Shown here in pieces: positions 1 to 11,243 of a DNA stretch of 64,000 bases. The stretch is taken from NCBI GenBank assembly GCA_036674765.1, contig JARVKI010000122.1, positions 55,350 to 119,349 of the forward strand, written 5' to 3'. This DNA is from Seiridium cupressi (Eukaryota > Ascomycota > Sordariomycetes > Amphisphaeriales > Sporocadaceae). The notes under the pieces were generated by a model. It was given only the letters and a program-made list of their open reading frames with translations, was not told where the DNA came from and ran no database searches. A program made the translations under genes and the position numbers. The first letter of the stretch is position 1. Each line of letters starts with the position of its first letter.

Positions 1-1657
1 GACCAAAACAACAGGGTTCATTCCAAGCTCACTCGACGGACTGGGCTTCTGGTGGGCTAGATGCGCGACCCTGCGCTGCTCGAGGACGGCTCAGCACCAA
101 TCAGCGAACATTGGCAGCTGAACTGCGGAAATAAAGACTGTGACGTAGGGATCTCAAAGCGAGGGACGAATAGCGAGTTAGACAAGGCGCGATTATCTTG
201 GTAGATCGAGGTCCACCCCAATGATCCTGGTCGGTATACCAAGAGCGTGATTCGTGAATGCAGGAAACGAGATTAAAACCAGGAACGGACCAGAAACGGC
301 GGGAGACCAATTCTCAAGAGCCGGTGGCTGCCAATTGGATAAACTTTACTTGGGTGATATGGTGCACAACTAGAAAAGGAGCGGGCAGGGTTAAGCAGAT
401 AGGGTGATGAAGGTTAAATGAGAGCCGGCCATGAAGCCATCGTAATGCTAGAGTCGTCTTGTCAAGACGGGACAAAATGACACGGCATTTGGCGTTCAAG
501 TTCACCATGCAGGGGGGACGAGCGATGACGCACAAGGCTTGGACGCGACTGCCCTGTTTTACTAGGGTTGCGATTAAAGTTCAGGGGTCCAGCTTAAACG
601 CTATAATTGTACTAGCTCGTCTTTTGGAGGCAGGTCCCGCTGCACTGTGTGCTTAGCGACATGATCATACGGCAGACGGCAGACGGTAAGTGTCAAACTG
701 TCTATTTCGTGTTGAGCGAATGTGGGGCAAATATATAGCTTACGTTGTAGCTAAATTATCGATATCTAGTCCAACTATATCGGGCTGCGCTGGAGTAGGG
801 GGAATGAAATCGATATATGTTTGTAGTACGGACTTCAGTGGCAATAATAACCCAAACTGTTGCGCTCTGAGTATATATCGGGTTATGTACATTCTGGAAA
901 ACCCAGACGTTATCCTCAAGCCGATGTAGACTAGACAACGATAGAAGCGCGTGGCGCAACCTTCGGGTTGCCAGAGGTCGACCGCGTAAATCATGCTGAA
1001 GAGCACAACGACCGTCCCACCACAGATTCCAGTGCAAATAGATTCAGCCCGTATCGAGAAGCTGTCCGACGGTCACCAAGACCAGTAACTGCGCGTAGGA
1101 GAGGGCTGGTATGCGCAAACCGCAGCGCCATCGACTTGACACCTGCCCCAGCGTCATCTTTCGCGTCCTGGTGCGCATATATCGTATCATAGGTAACAGT
1201 CCACAGTGCGACCGCCCAGGAAGACGAGACCGGTTGCAGTCAAATATCGAGAGTCTGACAGATCTGCGCCAGCCGCCGCGGCCCCCATGACGGCGCCCCG
1301 TCCAATAGGTAGGCCGAGAATCACATGTGGGTAATAGAATAACCGGTGTTATCAGAATTTAAGTGGCATTATATGTCAGACAGCTACGTATTAGTATACG
1401 TGCATTAGTGTTCTTGTAATATTAAGGCTTTACCCTCTCAGTTGTGGTTTTTGCTCTGCTGAGCAAAATAATCCTAGAGACGATCACGTGACTACTGCTT
1501 AGCTGATCTGTAACCCATCAGGTTAGTTAGGTCGCAACAGCCTCGAACACCATATCTTATTGCCAATAAGGATGGAATCCGCACCAATTTCTCCAATCTC
1601 TTATCGCACGAAACTCGCGCCTTGCACGGGGCATTCGGAAACAAGAGAGAATAAACG
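1..1657. other. Intergenic, no gene supported
   Basis: Only short overlapping frames on both strands, none with a recognisable motif or splice-consistent extension. The stretch from about 700 to 900 and 1320 to 1440 is relatively AT-rich. The final part must hold the promoter of the zinc-cluster gene at 1658. A CACGTG E-box-like hexamer lies near 1485. Confidence 0.5.
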
Positions 1658-2908
1658 ATGAATTCGTCGAGAGAAAGCGTAACGGACCTGCGCGATCGCA
1701 AGGCGTGCATCGCATGTACCAAATCGAAGCGCAAGTGCGACAAGCGGACACCATCTTGCCAGCGATGCTCCGAGAAAGAGATGACATGTCAATATCTCAA
1801 TGTTCGGCCCTATACCCGTATCAAGAAGGCTTTCCATGCAAGCCGACCTAGTAAGGGCGCGTCGACGTCGACGTCTCAACGAGACCTCTCTGGGTCCGAA
1901 AGCGGACCGAGAGAGGCACCACCAGTAGACATGAATGAGGAGTTGACTGGTTTCATTCGCGAGGGTGGAGTTGAAGAACAGGATATAATCTCTGGTATAA
2001 TGTCGTTCAGCTTTCTGTCCAGTTCCTCAAGATTGAATGAATCTTGGTTTCTAGGGACTCAAACCTGGCTGATTGACCGCTCATTGAACTGTCCGCTCCC
2101 TCCCCTTACTGCCTCTGCAATAGAAACCTGGCTCGACCAAATTTGGACATGGCTTCGTCAGTGGATCAGAGAGAGCAAAAATGCCTTCATCCACGAACAA
2201 TTATACCTGAGCACGGGTCTCCCACGATGCCTTCAGGACGCCTGGACTTCGCTCACTGCATACTTCTCCATGACTGCGGAAAACAAGGCTACCACTATGG
2301 CTATACTTCAAGCTCGTGCTGATGAGCTCATAGTGCAAGGCGGCGACGACTTCCTATTCCCGATGTCCTTGCATACTAGTATGGGGGACCTAGCACGAGT
2401 ACAAGCTTTATTTGTCTACCAGTTTATTCGCCTATTTGACGGAGACATCCGGCAACGAGCCCTCGCAGAGAAGAATATACCCGTTATGTTCAGGTGGTGT
2501 AAGAAGCTTTGGGAGTGGGCTAGTTTGGATGCGGGTAGCGAAAACTTTTCGCTGCCCAGCAGTCTATTTGATGTGGCTGATCCGATCACTCACCTTCACG
2601 AAAAATGGGTGCTTGGCGAAAGTATACGTCGTATTTGGATTCTTACTCATCTTGTGCAAGGCCTATACCTTACAGTCAGAGACGGGAGAACAGATTGTCC
2701 TGGTGGTGTCTACTTTACAATGCGGCAAGGGCTTTGGGATGCGGCTTCCTCAAGGGCATGGGGGGAAATGGTACAGAAATATGACCCGTTGTTTATCTTA
2801 TGCGCTCAAGCTAAACAGGTTTTGACGAATGTCGAGCCCTCCCAAGTGGATACGTTTTCTAAAATGTTGCTAAAGCTACTCTACGGTAATGAAAAGAATT
2901 TGTTATAA
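1658..2908 (+). CDS. Zn2Cys6 (C6) fungal transcription factor
   Basis: Single-exon gene encoding 416 residues. Near the N terminus (residues 17-44) the cysteines are spaced CX2CX6CX6CX2CX6C and followed by basic residues, the GAL4-type binuclear zinc cluster that binds DNA. The rest shows no motif I can name, but its length and W/L-rich helical character fit the middle and C-terminal regions of fungal pathway regulators. The residues after the cluster (about 60-90) are Ser/Thr-rich, as in the linker of AflR-type regulators. The ATG at 1658 is the first in frame and is only 16 codons before the zinc cluster, so the start is well placed. It lies about 1 kb upstream of a short-chain dehydrogenase on the same strand, which could be a target, but nothing in the sequence proves this. 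Target genes unknown. Confidence 0.9.
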   Translation: MNSSRESVTDLRDRKACIACTKSKRKCDKRTPSCQRCSEKEMTCQYLNVRPYTRIKKAFHASRPSKGASTSTSQRDLSGSESGPREAPPVDMNEELTGFIREGGVEEQDIISGIMSFSFLSSSSRLNESWFLGTQTWLIDRSLNCPLPPLTASAIETWLDQIWTWLRQWIRESKNAFIHEQLYLSTGLPRCLQDAWTSLTAYFSMTAENKATTMAILQARADELIVQGGDDFLFPMSLHTSMGDLARVQALFVYQFIRLFDGDIRQRALAEKNIPVMFRWCKKLWEWASLDAGSENFSLPSSLFDVADPITHLHEKWVLGESIRRIWILTHLVQGLYLTVRDGRTDCPGGVYFTMRQGLWDAASSRAWGEMVQKYDPLFILCAQAKQVLTNVEPSQVDTFSKMLLKLLYGNEKNLL

Positions 2909-3009
2909 TACCTACAGGACTGGCAAAAGAGTGCGTAACAGGAGTAAATGATACCTCTCTATTATTTGTTGTGACCATCTGCTATAGTACCTGCAATAGT
3001 TCTCTGGAA

Positions 3010-3062
3010 TTAAGCCCGAGGGACTCACGCTTTTGAATTTGTTCAAAAGCTTCTTGGGCTTA
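3010..3062. repeat. Nested inverted repeat (stem-loop)
   Basis: An inner perfect 8-base stem (CTTTTGAA at 3030-3037, TTCAAAAG at 3042-3049, 4-base loop) sits inside an outer 7-base stem (TAAGCCC at 3011-3017, GGGCTTA at 3056-3062). It lies about 100 bases past the stop of the C6 factor gene, so it could form in that transcript's 3' region or be the footprint of a small element. Function unknown. Confidence 0.6.
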
Positions 3063-3801
3063 TTGCCGTATCTCGTGGGAACACAGGCTTGGCTCGGAGC
3101 ACTCGGAGAACCTGTGTCATGAAATGTTAAAGGTAAAGCTGGTTGGTCCGCGACGTTGCCGAGCCATTAAGCCGGCGTACAGAATTAATACTTGTACACT
3201 CTTAGACGGTGGAATCAACAACATGGATATTACTTACATCCCCAAAGGCAGATAGATGTAACCACTTTCCGGATTGGGGTGGACATGGTGTAATAGGAAT
3301 TGTGGTCGAGTTTGATAAAAAGAGGGGAAAAAAAGGAAAAAAGGCCTGACTCATTAGTGAGTTGATGAATCAACAGCAGCTCACCATTCTTACTAAACGA
3401 TTGATCTGTACTTATGAAGCGTGGAACGACCGTCTGATTGCTCTTTATGATAGCCAAAGCAGCTACATGTAACTACCGTAGCTGCGGAACTTTGACTCCA
3501 CTTCAGCGGAACATTCTGTGAGGCACTAAGACCGCCAAGACTTCCGCACAGGTTCCGTCAACGGCATCGACATCTTGCTGCTTGTTAGGTGCCACGCTGG
3601 CCCGAATAGCGTGATCGTAGAAGCAAAAGCATCGGAACGAAGCATCTCGCAAAGCCGAGTTTCTGCTCCACAGTCTTCTCGAGATTACGAAGCAAATGCG
3701 GAACTCTCGGTGGCTCGGGAATTCTACGTGCAACACACTGTGAATTGTCACTAAAGGTCGGTGTAGTCCGTTCGGCCTGTGTAGTCTGCAGATTATAGAT
3801 A

Positions 3802-3807
3802 TATAAA
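3802..3807 (+). promoter_or_regulatory. TATA box candidate for SDR gene
   Basis: TATAAA 106 bases before the dehydrogenase ATG, inside a longer alternating T/A run. Position fits a fungal core promoter; not tested. Confidence 0.4.
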
Positions 3808-3912
3808 GTGTAGTCCGCATCGCAAAAAGTACATGTATTCAGACAAAAGACAGCACAACTCAACCAGGTTTTCCATTACTACACATTTTATTCACTACCA
3901 GAAAGAGAAACC

Positions 3913-4938
3913 ATGTCTAGATATTCCGCTGCGTTTACGAACCCGCAAGGCGCCGGCGATGGCCGACCTACCGCTTTGCAGATTGTCGAAGACGAAGGCC
4001 TTGTTGGCAGGTTGGCAGGCAGAACTGTATTCATCACAGGCGCCAACCAGGGCATCGGTCTGGAAACAGCTCGCGCATTACACATAGCTGGTGCGACCGT
4101 CTTTCTTGGTGTCCGAGATCTAAACAGAGGACAACAAGCCATCGATGAGATTTTGGCGTCTCCCCGATCGAATAAAGAAGCCCCTTTACACCTGATCGAA
4201 ATACGTCTCGATTCGCTTGATTCAGTACGCTCGGCAGCTAAGAATTTACTTGCCCAGTGCAGCAAGCTCAACATTCTCATTCTCAATGCTGGCGTTATGA
4301 CTACTCCTGAGAGTAAGACAAAGGATGGCTTTGAAACCCAGTTTGGTACCAATCATCTAGGACATTTTCTTCTGTTCCAACTTCTCAAACCCGCGCTGTT
4401 GGCCGCTGTCACTCCTGAATTCAACTCACGTGTTGTCGTCCTCTCGTCTATGGGACACCGTTTTGGAGAGGTCCGGTTTGAGGATCTCAATTTCGAGGCC
4501 CCGGGCAGCTATGAACCTTGGGCTGCTTATGGTCAATCTAAGACTGCCAACATCTACATGGCCAGCGAGATCGAGAAGCGGTTCGGATCCGAAGGTCTGC
4601 ATGCGCTCTCTGTGCACCCTGGCAGTATTCCTACCAACCTAAGTCAATATCTTGACCCATCGGTCATGAAGGGGTTTATGGAAGACAAGAGCACCTCGCG
4701 GTTCATGAGCAGCATCCCGCAAGGTGCAGCCACTTCTGTTTATGCGGCCCTTAGCAAGGCTTGGGAAGGACGTGGTGGCCGCTACCTTGCCCAATGCTGC
4801 GAACAGGGCCCAATGAAGGCTGGAACACTCCCAATGGATATGGTGGACCTTGGTTATGCTCCATGGGCATTTGATGGGGCGAAGGCCGAAAAGCTGTGGA
4901 AAACTTCCTGTGAGCTGGTCAAAATTCAGGACAATTAA
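3913..4938 (+). CDS. Short-chain dehydrogenase/reductase (SDR)
   Basis: Intronless gene for 341 residues, an NAD(P)-dependent oxidoreductase of the classical SDR fold, closest in pattern to retinol dehydrogenase/WWOX-like fungal members. Visible motifs: the cofactor-binding TGANQGIG at residues 42-49, NAG at 125-127, the catalytic Ser in VLSSM (about 178) and YGQSK with Tyr206 and Lys210. The first 35 residues precede the Rossmann fold as a short extension, which is usual for this subgroup. The ATG sits in a good context (ACCATGT) with a TATA element about 106 bases upstream. Substrate unknown. Many genes of this type lie beside C6 regulators in secondary metabolism or detoxification loci; here only the neighbouring regulator hints at that. 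Confidence 0.92.
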   Translation: MSRYSAAFTNPQGAGDGRPTALQIVEDEGLVGRLAGRTVFITGANQGIGLETARALHIAGATVFLGVRDLNRGQQAIDEILASPRSNKEAPLHLIEIRLDSLDSVRSAAKNLLAQCSKLNILILNAGVMTTPESKTKDGFETQFGTNHLGHFLLFQLLKPALLAAVTPEFNSRVVVLSSMGHRFGEVRFEDLNFEAPGSYEPWAAYGQSKTANIYMASEIEKRFGSEGLHALSVHPGSIPTNLSQYLDPSVMKGFMEDKSTSRFMSSIPQGAATSVYAALSKAWEGRGGRYLAQCCEQGPMKAGTLPMDMVDLGYAPWAFDGAKAEKLWKTSCELVKIQDN

Positions 4939-5194
4939 AGATCCATTATTGAAATACGCAAATTATGTTAACAATAGGCAAGCTGGATTGACCCGCCTAG
5001 TTTGACGTTACGTTCTGGGGATGGTCGTAGTAGAGAGTTCATCAAATTATCCACACCTATGGTTTTCTAAAGTGATTTTCCCCATACAACGAATGAGGAT
5101 ATCTTGAGGCCTATTTTTAGTGCGTTGAAATATATGACAACGAGACACGAATAGATTAGGTGGATCCAGGGCGATACAAAGTCTCTGTCTATGC

Positions 5195-7590
5195 CTACAC
5201 GAGCTTGAACACCTCTTTTTTGAGTCGCCCATTTTCTACGTCCTCGAGAGCTTTACCATGCATATATTCCTCACAATATGCCTCACCAACTAGGACGTAC
5301 TGCTCAGTCGAATCAAAGTCCCCTTTCTCGTCCCTTTTACGTAAGATGAACGGGACCTGGCCTCCGTACAGGACAACAACAATATCTCCACGCTGTGCCG
5401 AGTACGGGCAGAGACCGACCCTCTTTTGACTGTCCAAGCCATCTGCAGTAAAGAAACATTTGCTGGTGCAGGGAAACCCGAAGTTTCCAGCTCTCAAATG
5501 ACGATAATGAGTTGTAGCATGCCAACGGATGGTGTTATGTCTTGATTCCTCTTTTGGCGGCGCCTGGGTTGTTGCGCTTGGTGTCCATGTCTGTGATTCC
5601 CCAAGTGGGTCGAAGAGCGACACGAATACCTCTTCCATTTCCGGTCTTGCAGTCCTTCCAAGATACGGGTAGGCATCGATTTCGACTATTGTCCCCAAAC
5701 GGATACCGGCGAGATAGAGTGAGCGAGAGTCCGGGGCCTCTATTTCCAGAGCAGCTGATCCCGATGCTTGATATCGACACGTTTTGCTTAATCCCAAACT
5801 TGTGTGTGCCCAGCTGCTGTTGCCGGTGTACCACAGAGACCACGACGGCCGAGTTTGACCCAAGTCTTTAGGTGAGCTCCAGGTCATTCGTTGCCATGTT
5901 CTCCCGAAATCAGCGTGTATAGCAGAGAGGATTCGGAGGGATTTATTCTTAGTAATCCAATACCGGGTGAAATCTACGAATACGTCGATACATGGCTTTT
6001 TGTAGTCCGGTCGGATGTCGATTGGTAGTTCGTCAGTATCTTTACCAAGGTGAACCAATGAAAAGATTTTATCTCTCGGATCACTGCATCCAAGATCTAT
6101 GCCACCGACAATGATGTCCAAGGTATCTAGAGTATGCTCTTTGGTAAAAGAAAACATGCCCCCACTTCCGTCTGGTTTGAAGAGATTCGACAGAACGTAG
6201 GGCATTGTCATATGCCCGATCTCCCCGTGCTTAGCTTTGGATTTCGTCAAGCAATCGTTTACCCGAAGCAGCGTCGACCAAGGGATGGTGTGAGACCCCC
6301 ACTGCACAGATGCAGACTGCGCATTGAACACCTCTTGAACGACCCATGCGCGCCCGAACCATGGCATGGTGAAGAACATTCCGCTGTGAATGTGTGTCCA
6401 TGCACTATGGTATTCTACCCCGTGTGGTTTGTTGGGACTCAACTCCGTCATAAAAGCTCGCTCGTCTTTCTCTAGCGCGTCGGAGAACCATCGAAACTGG
6501 CCAAACGCAGTGTCCGCAAACGTGCTGGTTTCTCCTAGCCAAACGATGACCTGGGTCGCTTTGGAGTATATAGTCCTCATAAGCGCAACCTGTCGGTTCC
6601 GCTCTTCAGGGTGGACTTGGTTGATACAGATAGCATCGATCCAAATGACACGCGGGTTGCCCGTTGCGCTTCGTAATGCCTTCAAAGCCGCAAATAAGTT
6701 TTCCGTGATTTCGAAGTCATAGTTCTTTATTGCTTGTGGCGATTCTGAAATATCATTTGCAACTTTGAGTTTAATTGGAACGCGGTTAAAGAGATCGCCC
6801 CAGCAATAGGATAGGGCCTCAAAACTCGACTGTTCCATGTCAGCGAGTGATGCCTTGGACAGAAACAGGGACATTGGTTCTTCCTGGGAACCAGGCTCTA
6901 TGGAGAGTAACCGGATATCATTCGTCGCCAGCTTTATGGACTCATATATGCCATGAGGTTTCAGGTTTGGTCCCTCCAGTGGGCTAAAAACCTCTGCGCG
7001 CTGGCGACCAAGTACTTCAATTTCCGCCTCTTTCACAAAATTAACCCAGCCCTGGAAAAGCGCCCTCGGTATGATCTGGATGATGTCCCGCGGCTGTAAA
7101 GTGCGGAGCCAGGTTGTCTGTACATCGCTCCCAGGCTGAACGGCCCAAGTGGTTCGACGGCGTTGAAACTGGTCATTGGCGACATCATTCCAGTGAAGCA
7201 GCCGCCTAGTCGACGACCGTAACTCGTCATCCGTTCCATCGCCAACAACCGCAACTATGCGCGAGTGTCTGAAGAGGTATTTCCCAGACAAGTTACTCGA
7301 CGCCGGAAGGATGAGCGCGTCGAACCATGAGTAGCTGGGAGGAGAATCGGCCCAGCCTGTCTGTGTTAGTGCTCAAGGTGCTAGAAGGCGCGTCACAGAG
7401 ACATGCCTTGATCGTGCGACAGCGTAGTAAACGTGATGTGCTGGATGTCATGAACATCGTCCGGCACTTCGAGTTCAAGATAAGCACATTCTAGACAGTA
7501 GTATGATACTTCGATGTCGAATTGACGTCTCGCACGCAGTAACACGCCCTCGCTGGTATTAATGCGCTCACTCGTTATAGCAGGATCCAT
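5195..7590 (-). CDS. HET-domain (heterokaryon incompatibility) protein
   Basis: Two-exon model: 7590-7407 and 7356-5195, giving 781 residues. The HET domain (PF06985) is clear: SYCWGD near residue 244, WIDAICINQ near 300 and VIVWLGE near 331, followed by the usual W-rich middle part. The N-terminal segment matches a module often found in front of HET domains, with SHDQGW, SYSWFDA and PRALFQGWVNFV. The frame joining SHDQ to GWADSPPSYSWFDA is broken in genomic DNA by a 50-base intron that starts with GC (CAAG|GCATGT), has a CTAAC branch point and ends ACAG. Without this splice exon 2 has no upstream ATG. HET proteins act in nonself recognition, and in other fungi HET-domain overexpression triggers cell death. 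Partner locus not visible. A TNF/NACHT-type partner was not seen. Confidence 0.88.
7357..7406 (-). other. GC-AG intron of the HET gene
   Basis: Fifty-base intron, donor GCATGT after CAAG, branch CTAAC about 13 bases before the acceptor ACAG. Splicing restores a conserved DQGW...YSWF block exactly in frame. No GT donor nearby gives the same join. Confidence 0.7.
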
Positions 7591-8836
7591 GACGAGCTAC
7601 TGATCAACAGTCCCTAAATCGCACAATCGGTATGAAGTGCTATTGTGGGTATTCTATGTTGGGTAGAACTGTCCAAAGAATGCGGACAATTGGGCGGGGC
7701 AAGCGGATGAGTTAGGAAGGAGGATCCTTTGCATCAGCCAGGGGGTCAAGTTTGTCAGCAGCGCGGACGACCATCATTGAGGACATAAATCGACATCCTA
7801 GAAGCTTGGCTTCAGAAAAGTTTATGTAAATGGAAACTTTCCTATAGATTATGGATAGCCTTGACAACTTTACGAAACCTCCTTAACAGGAAACTTTTCG
7901 TAGTGCCTATTGGAGCTCAGCACAGTCGTCAGCTTGCATGGGTAGACCGCTTATATGTACGTATACTCCATCTCCATGGGCAGTAGAGATTTAATATATG
8001 TTAGAGATGATGTGAAAGCTCTATACCTCATAGGTCTACGCCACTAGTGGCGAATAAAGATATATTGAGGCATATCTCTGACACGCTGAGGTAGATGGAC
8101 CAGTAAGAGAACAGATGTACCACGAGCAGTGAAACCTGATACTACATCTTATGCTTAAGAGCTTCCCAAGAAGCCCCAACTTGAGTGGTTAGTCTCGTCG
8201 TATGACAACGGGCAAAGTATAGATATGAGTCTTTGGCAGTACTACAAAACCCCGAGTTGGATTTTCGTCCCGGACCACAATACTCTCTCTGTCCTTTAAT
8301 AGATGTGAATGCTGAAGAATTGATCTACATAGTAGGACTCGTTGCCGGAGTTCGATTCTCTAGAATAAAAGGATTGATTGTATTATTTCTTAGCTATATT
8401 CAGAGCATTCTTCTCGTTTCCCAGTCACCTCAAGTTATGCCCCTGAAGTAACCGTAAGACATCGCCCATATACCATGTTTATATTACACGAAACTTATAC
8501 AGACAACCTTATAGAACTCTGTGTATGTCACAACTAGAGGAACATATTCATTAAGTTCTCTTCGTGATGGCCTTGAAGACCCAACGGCGAGCTTCCTAGA
8601 CACGCCCAAGACCAGCCCAAGACTGGTCTCTCTCGACATATGTTCAGCATATGTTTCAGCATATGTTAGCACCTGTGCTCAGCACGTGTTCACTTTCACG
8701 GTCTAAATTTATTTCCGGTAAAGTGGAATCACCCCCTGGCTCACCGCATTTCCCACTATAAGAACCACATCGTCTCACCCCCTCCTCAAGCCGCCCCCTC
8801 CTCCACATCCCCAACCTGCGACACGAATTTGCCAAC
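7591..8836. other. Divergent intergenic region (HET / MYND genes)
   Basis: No coding support. Near 8636-8670 the unit TTCAGCATATG is repeated, followed by a CACGTG E-box near 8683. A TATA-like CTATAAG at about 8756 lies some 80 bases before the MYND-protein start. Confidence 0.5.
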
Positions 8837-9800
8837 ATGGATGTTCCAACAACCTGCGCTAATTGCTCCGACACAGCTGACAACGGCAAGACCTTGAGTC
8901 TATGCGCTCGTTGTAAAACTACTGTATACTGTGGTAAGATGTCATCCCGCCTGCGCTATTTCCAGCCACTCCGACAGCGGCTCATAACATGCAGGCCGCG
9001 AATGCCAGGCGGCAGACTGGCCAAAGCATAACCCATTCTGCAAAGCCGACAACTATATTCTCAGGATTCATCTGTGTCCCACCGAGATCACTAACCCTCC
9101 GATCTGGCGTACGCTATCTTGTCCTGCGACTGCCAGCTTTGTCGCACTTCACAACGCGATCCAGGCCGCTTTCGGATGGGTCGACAACCACTGTTACGAT
9201 TTTGTAGTCAAAGACCCCAACGCCGACCACAGTCTTCCGACCGACTTGGCGGCCGTGGTAAGCAGCCTCGGACGAATCAGTCACGATCCAAGCCAGGATT
9301 ACGGCGAGCGTCTGAACCACCTGCGAATCGTGCCGTGGAAGCCCAATGAGCGACAGGGGCCCAAGGGTTGGATGTTTCCCGATGCAGCTTCCAACTCTCG
9401 CCGCGTTCATTCCCGTACACCCGAGCTATCAGCCAGCAAGACCAAACTGTCAAAGGTCTTCGAAAATGCCAATTGGAAAGGTTGTCCCTTCCAGTACCTG
9501 TACGACTTCGGGGATCACTGGGACCACATGATAGAGGTTGTTGGTAGAGAAGCCGCAACGAAACACTTTGTTTGCAAGGAAGGTGGCGGTCATGGTCCTG
9601 CTGAAGATGTCGGCAGTGACCAGGGGTGGAACGCCCTTATCAAGGCGTACCGGGCTGCGACGCCATCCGAGGAACAGAGATCCAAGATGCGATGGTACGA
9701 GAGCATGTGCCCGAACGGCGACGCTGCAGGTCTCAGGGGTAGAGAGAATGAATGGGATCTCCAAAGTGTGAATAAACGTTTGGTCCATGTCGACCTCTAG
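8837..9800 (+). CDS. MYND zinc finger fused to pRiA4b ORF-3-like domain
   Basis: Two exons, 8837-8933 and 8995-9800, giving 300 residues; the 61-base intron (donor GTAAGA, acceptor GCAG) interrupts the zinc finger. Splicing yields a complete MYND finger in residues 7-48 or so (CANC, CARC, YCGREC, then WPKH and a final Cys), a protein-protein interaction module. It is followed at once by a plasmid pRiA4b ORF-3-like domain (PF07929): ILRIHLCP, NPPIWRTL, ALHNAIQAAFGW, and later FQYLYDFGDHWDH. The ORF-3 domain is named from bacterial plasmids and has no established biochemical role that I know. The first ATG of the frame is used. It is transcribed away from the HET gene and upstream of a metallophosphoesterase-like gene on the same strand. 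Function unknown; domain calls are firm. Confidence 0.87.
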
Positions 9801-10213
9801 GACCTCTCATGTGGCCAACCTAAGGGCAGTAGTCATATCAATTATCGCATTTTGGTTTTGGGAATGTTCCTGCATAAATCTTGCGCACGCCTTCAGGTGC
9901 TGCCCTCTTTGACGGTTCATTCGTGAGGCCGGTGTTCTTTCTTGAGCGGTGACTAAGTCATGGATGGAGATGGTCCACATTGGACCAAGATTCCAAATTG
10001 CAAGAAGGCACGACTCGCTGTGTGATCGAGACTTCCGCAGCTACTATGGGCTTTCTATGCTATGCCGCCTTGAAGCCGTATACTACATGGACAAACCCAC
10101 CATCATCACCACTGCACATCTTTTCGTAACTTTGGACACGTCTGTTGAAAGCCCATTATCAAGACTTTAGGAACTTATTCGACATTTCTAAGACATCATT
10201 GTCTGCTGAATCA
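9801..10213. other. Short intergenic region
   Basis: Open frames here are short. The frame of the downstream gene is open back to about 10145 but without ATG. No separate gene supported. Confidence 0.5.
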
Positions 10214-11243
10214 ATGGCGTTGCTGCAGATTCTCATTCTGTCCGATGCCTGCGGCGAGTATCCAGATCCGGCATCTTTGCCCGAGGCTGATGTCGTGTTG
10301 TACTGCGGCAATATGAACAACATCGTTTACGAACGCACCTACGACAAGTTCTTGAAGTGGCTACGAGCTGTGAAGGCGGAACTGAAGCTCGCCATCGCCG
10401 GCAATCTTGACTACCCTCTTGACTCTAAATGGTGGGCGGCGCATAACAAACTCTGGAAGTCTCCAAACGAGTCTCAGGAGTGCCTTGCATTGCTGCGCGG
10501 CGCGACAGCGGACGGCATCCACTACCTCGACGAAGGCACCCACAAATTCACACTGAAAGACGGCAGAAAATTCAGCCTGTACGCGTCGCCCTATACTCCA
10601 ACCTTTTCCGACACGGCTTCTCCAGCTTTTCACGAGGAGGCTTTTGCGTACCCGGTCGAACTCGACCGCTTCAACAACCCCCGCGCGAAGAGTTATATTC
10701 CGAACGGCGTCGACATAGTCATGACTCATGGCCCTCCGCTCATGCTCTCTAGACAACTCTACCTGCTAGATGTCGTCGAAAAAAGAGAGCATTGCGGGTG
10801 CGTACATCTGGCCAACGCAATCAAGCGTGTCAGGCCACTTCTACACTGTTTCGGTCATACTTACGAAGGAAATGGCATTCTACGCGCGATATGGACATGG
10901 GGATATCTTCCGAACCCCCTTGCCATCTTGGCTTTGGCCAAACAGAAGGTCGATGGTGCTGCCATGAGATATGTCATCTCCACGAAGAGGTCCAATGGAG
11001 AAACGGTGTTGGTCAATGCAGCACTCGGAGGTAAAGAAGACAGAAAGAACAACAAGCCTGTAAGCCAAATCCGGTATTATTATATATCCTTTACCATGAC
11101 GTTGGGAAAATGCCGCCTCTCTTCCCATTTTCTCTCTTTTGCTGTTGGAACAATGAGCTCCAACCCCTGATAATTCGCCAAACATCCTCGGAGAAATAAA
11201 TGCTGACAAGGCGCTGTAGTGGGCTATTACCCTCGAGATATAA
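10214..11243 (+). CDS. Metallophosphoesterase-family protein with degenerate active site
   Basis: Exons 10214-11059 and 11220-11243, 289 residues. The 160-base intron (GTAAGC to CTGTAG) is inferred because it restores the family's usual C-terminal NKPW-x3-LE-hydrophobic ending. The fold belongs to the MPPED1/239AB group of calcineurin-like phosphoesterases: start of strand 1 LILSDACG, VVLYCGNMNN, AIAGNLDYPLD, MTHGPP and CFGHTYEG all align with the standard metal-binding blocks. However, the D-x-H His is Cys13, the GD Asp is Asn33, the His of GNHD is Leu65 and the second His of GHTH is Tyr217. His172 of THGPP and His215 remain. It therefore looks like a full-length, spliced protein that probably cannot bind the metal pair properly. 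ATG 10214 is the first in frame, nine residues before SDACG. A sensor, inhibitor or decaying paralogue are all possible. Confidence 0.8.

Larger units (their letters stand above)
2909..3912. other. Intergenic with hairpin and SDR promoter
   Basis: Contains the 3' flank of the C6 regulator, a nested inverted repeat at 3010-3062 and a TATA-like element at 3802. No coding frame supported. Confidence 0.5.
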
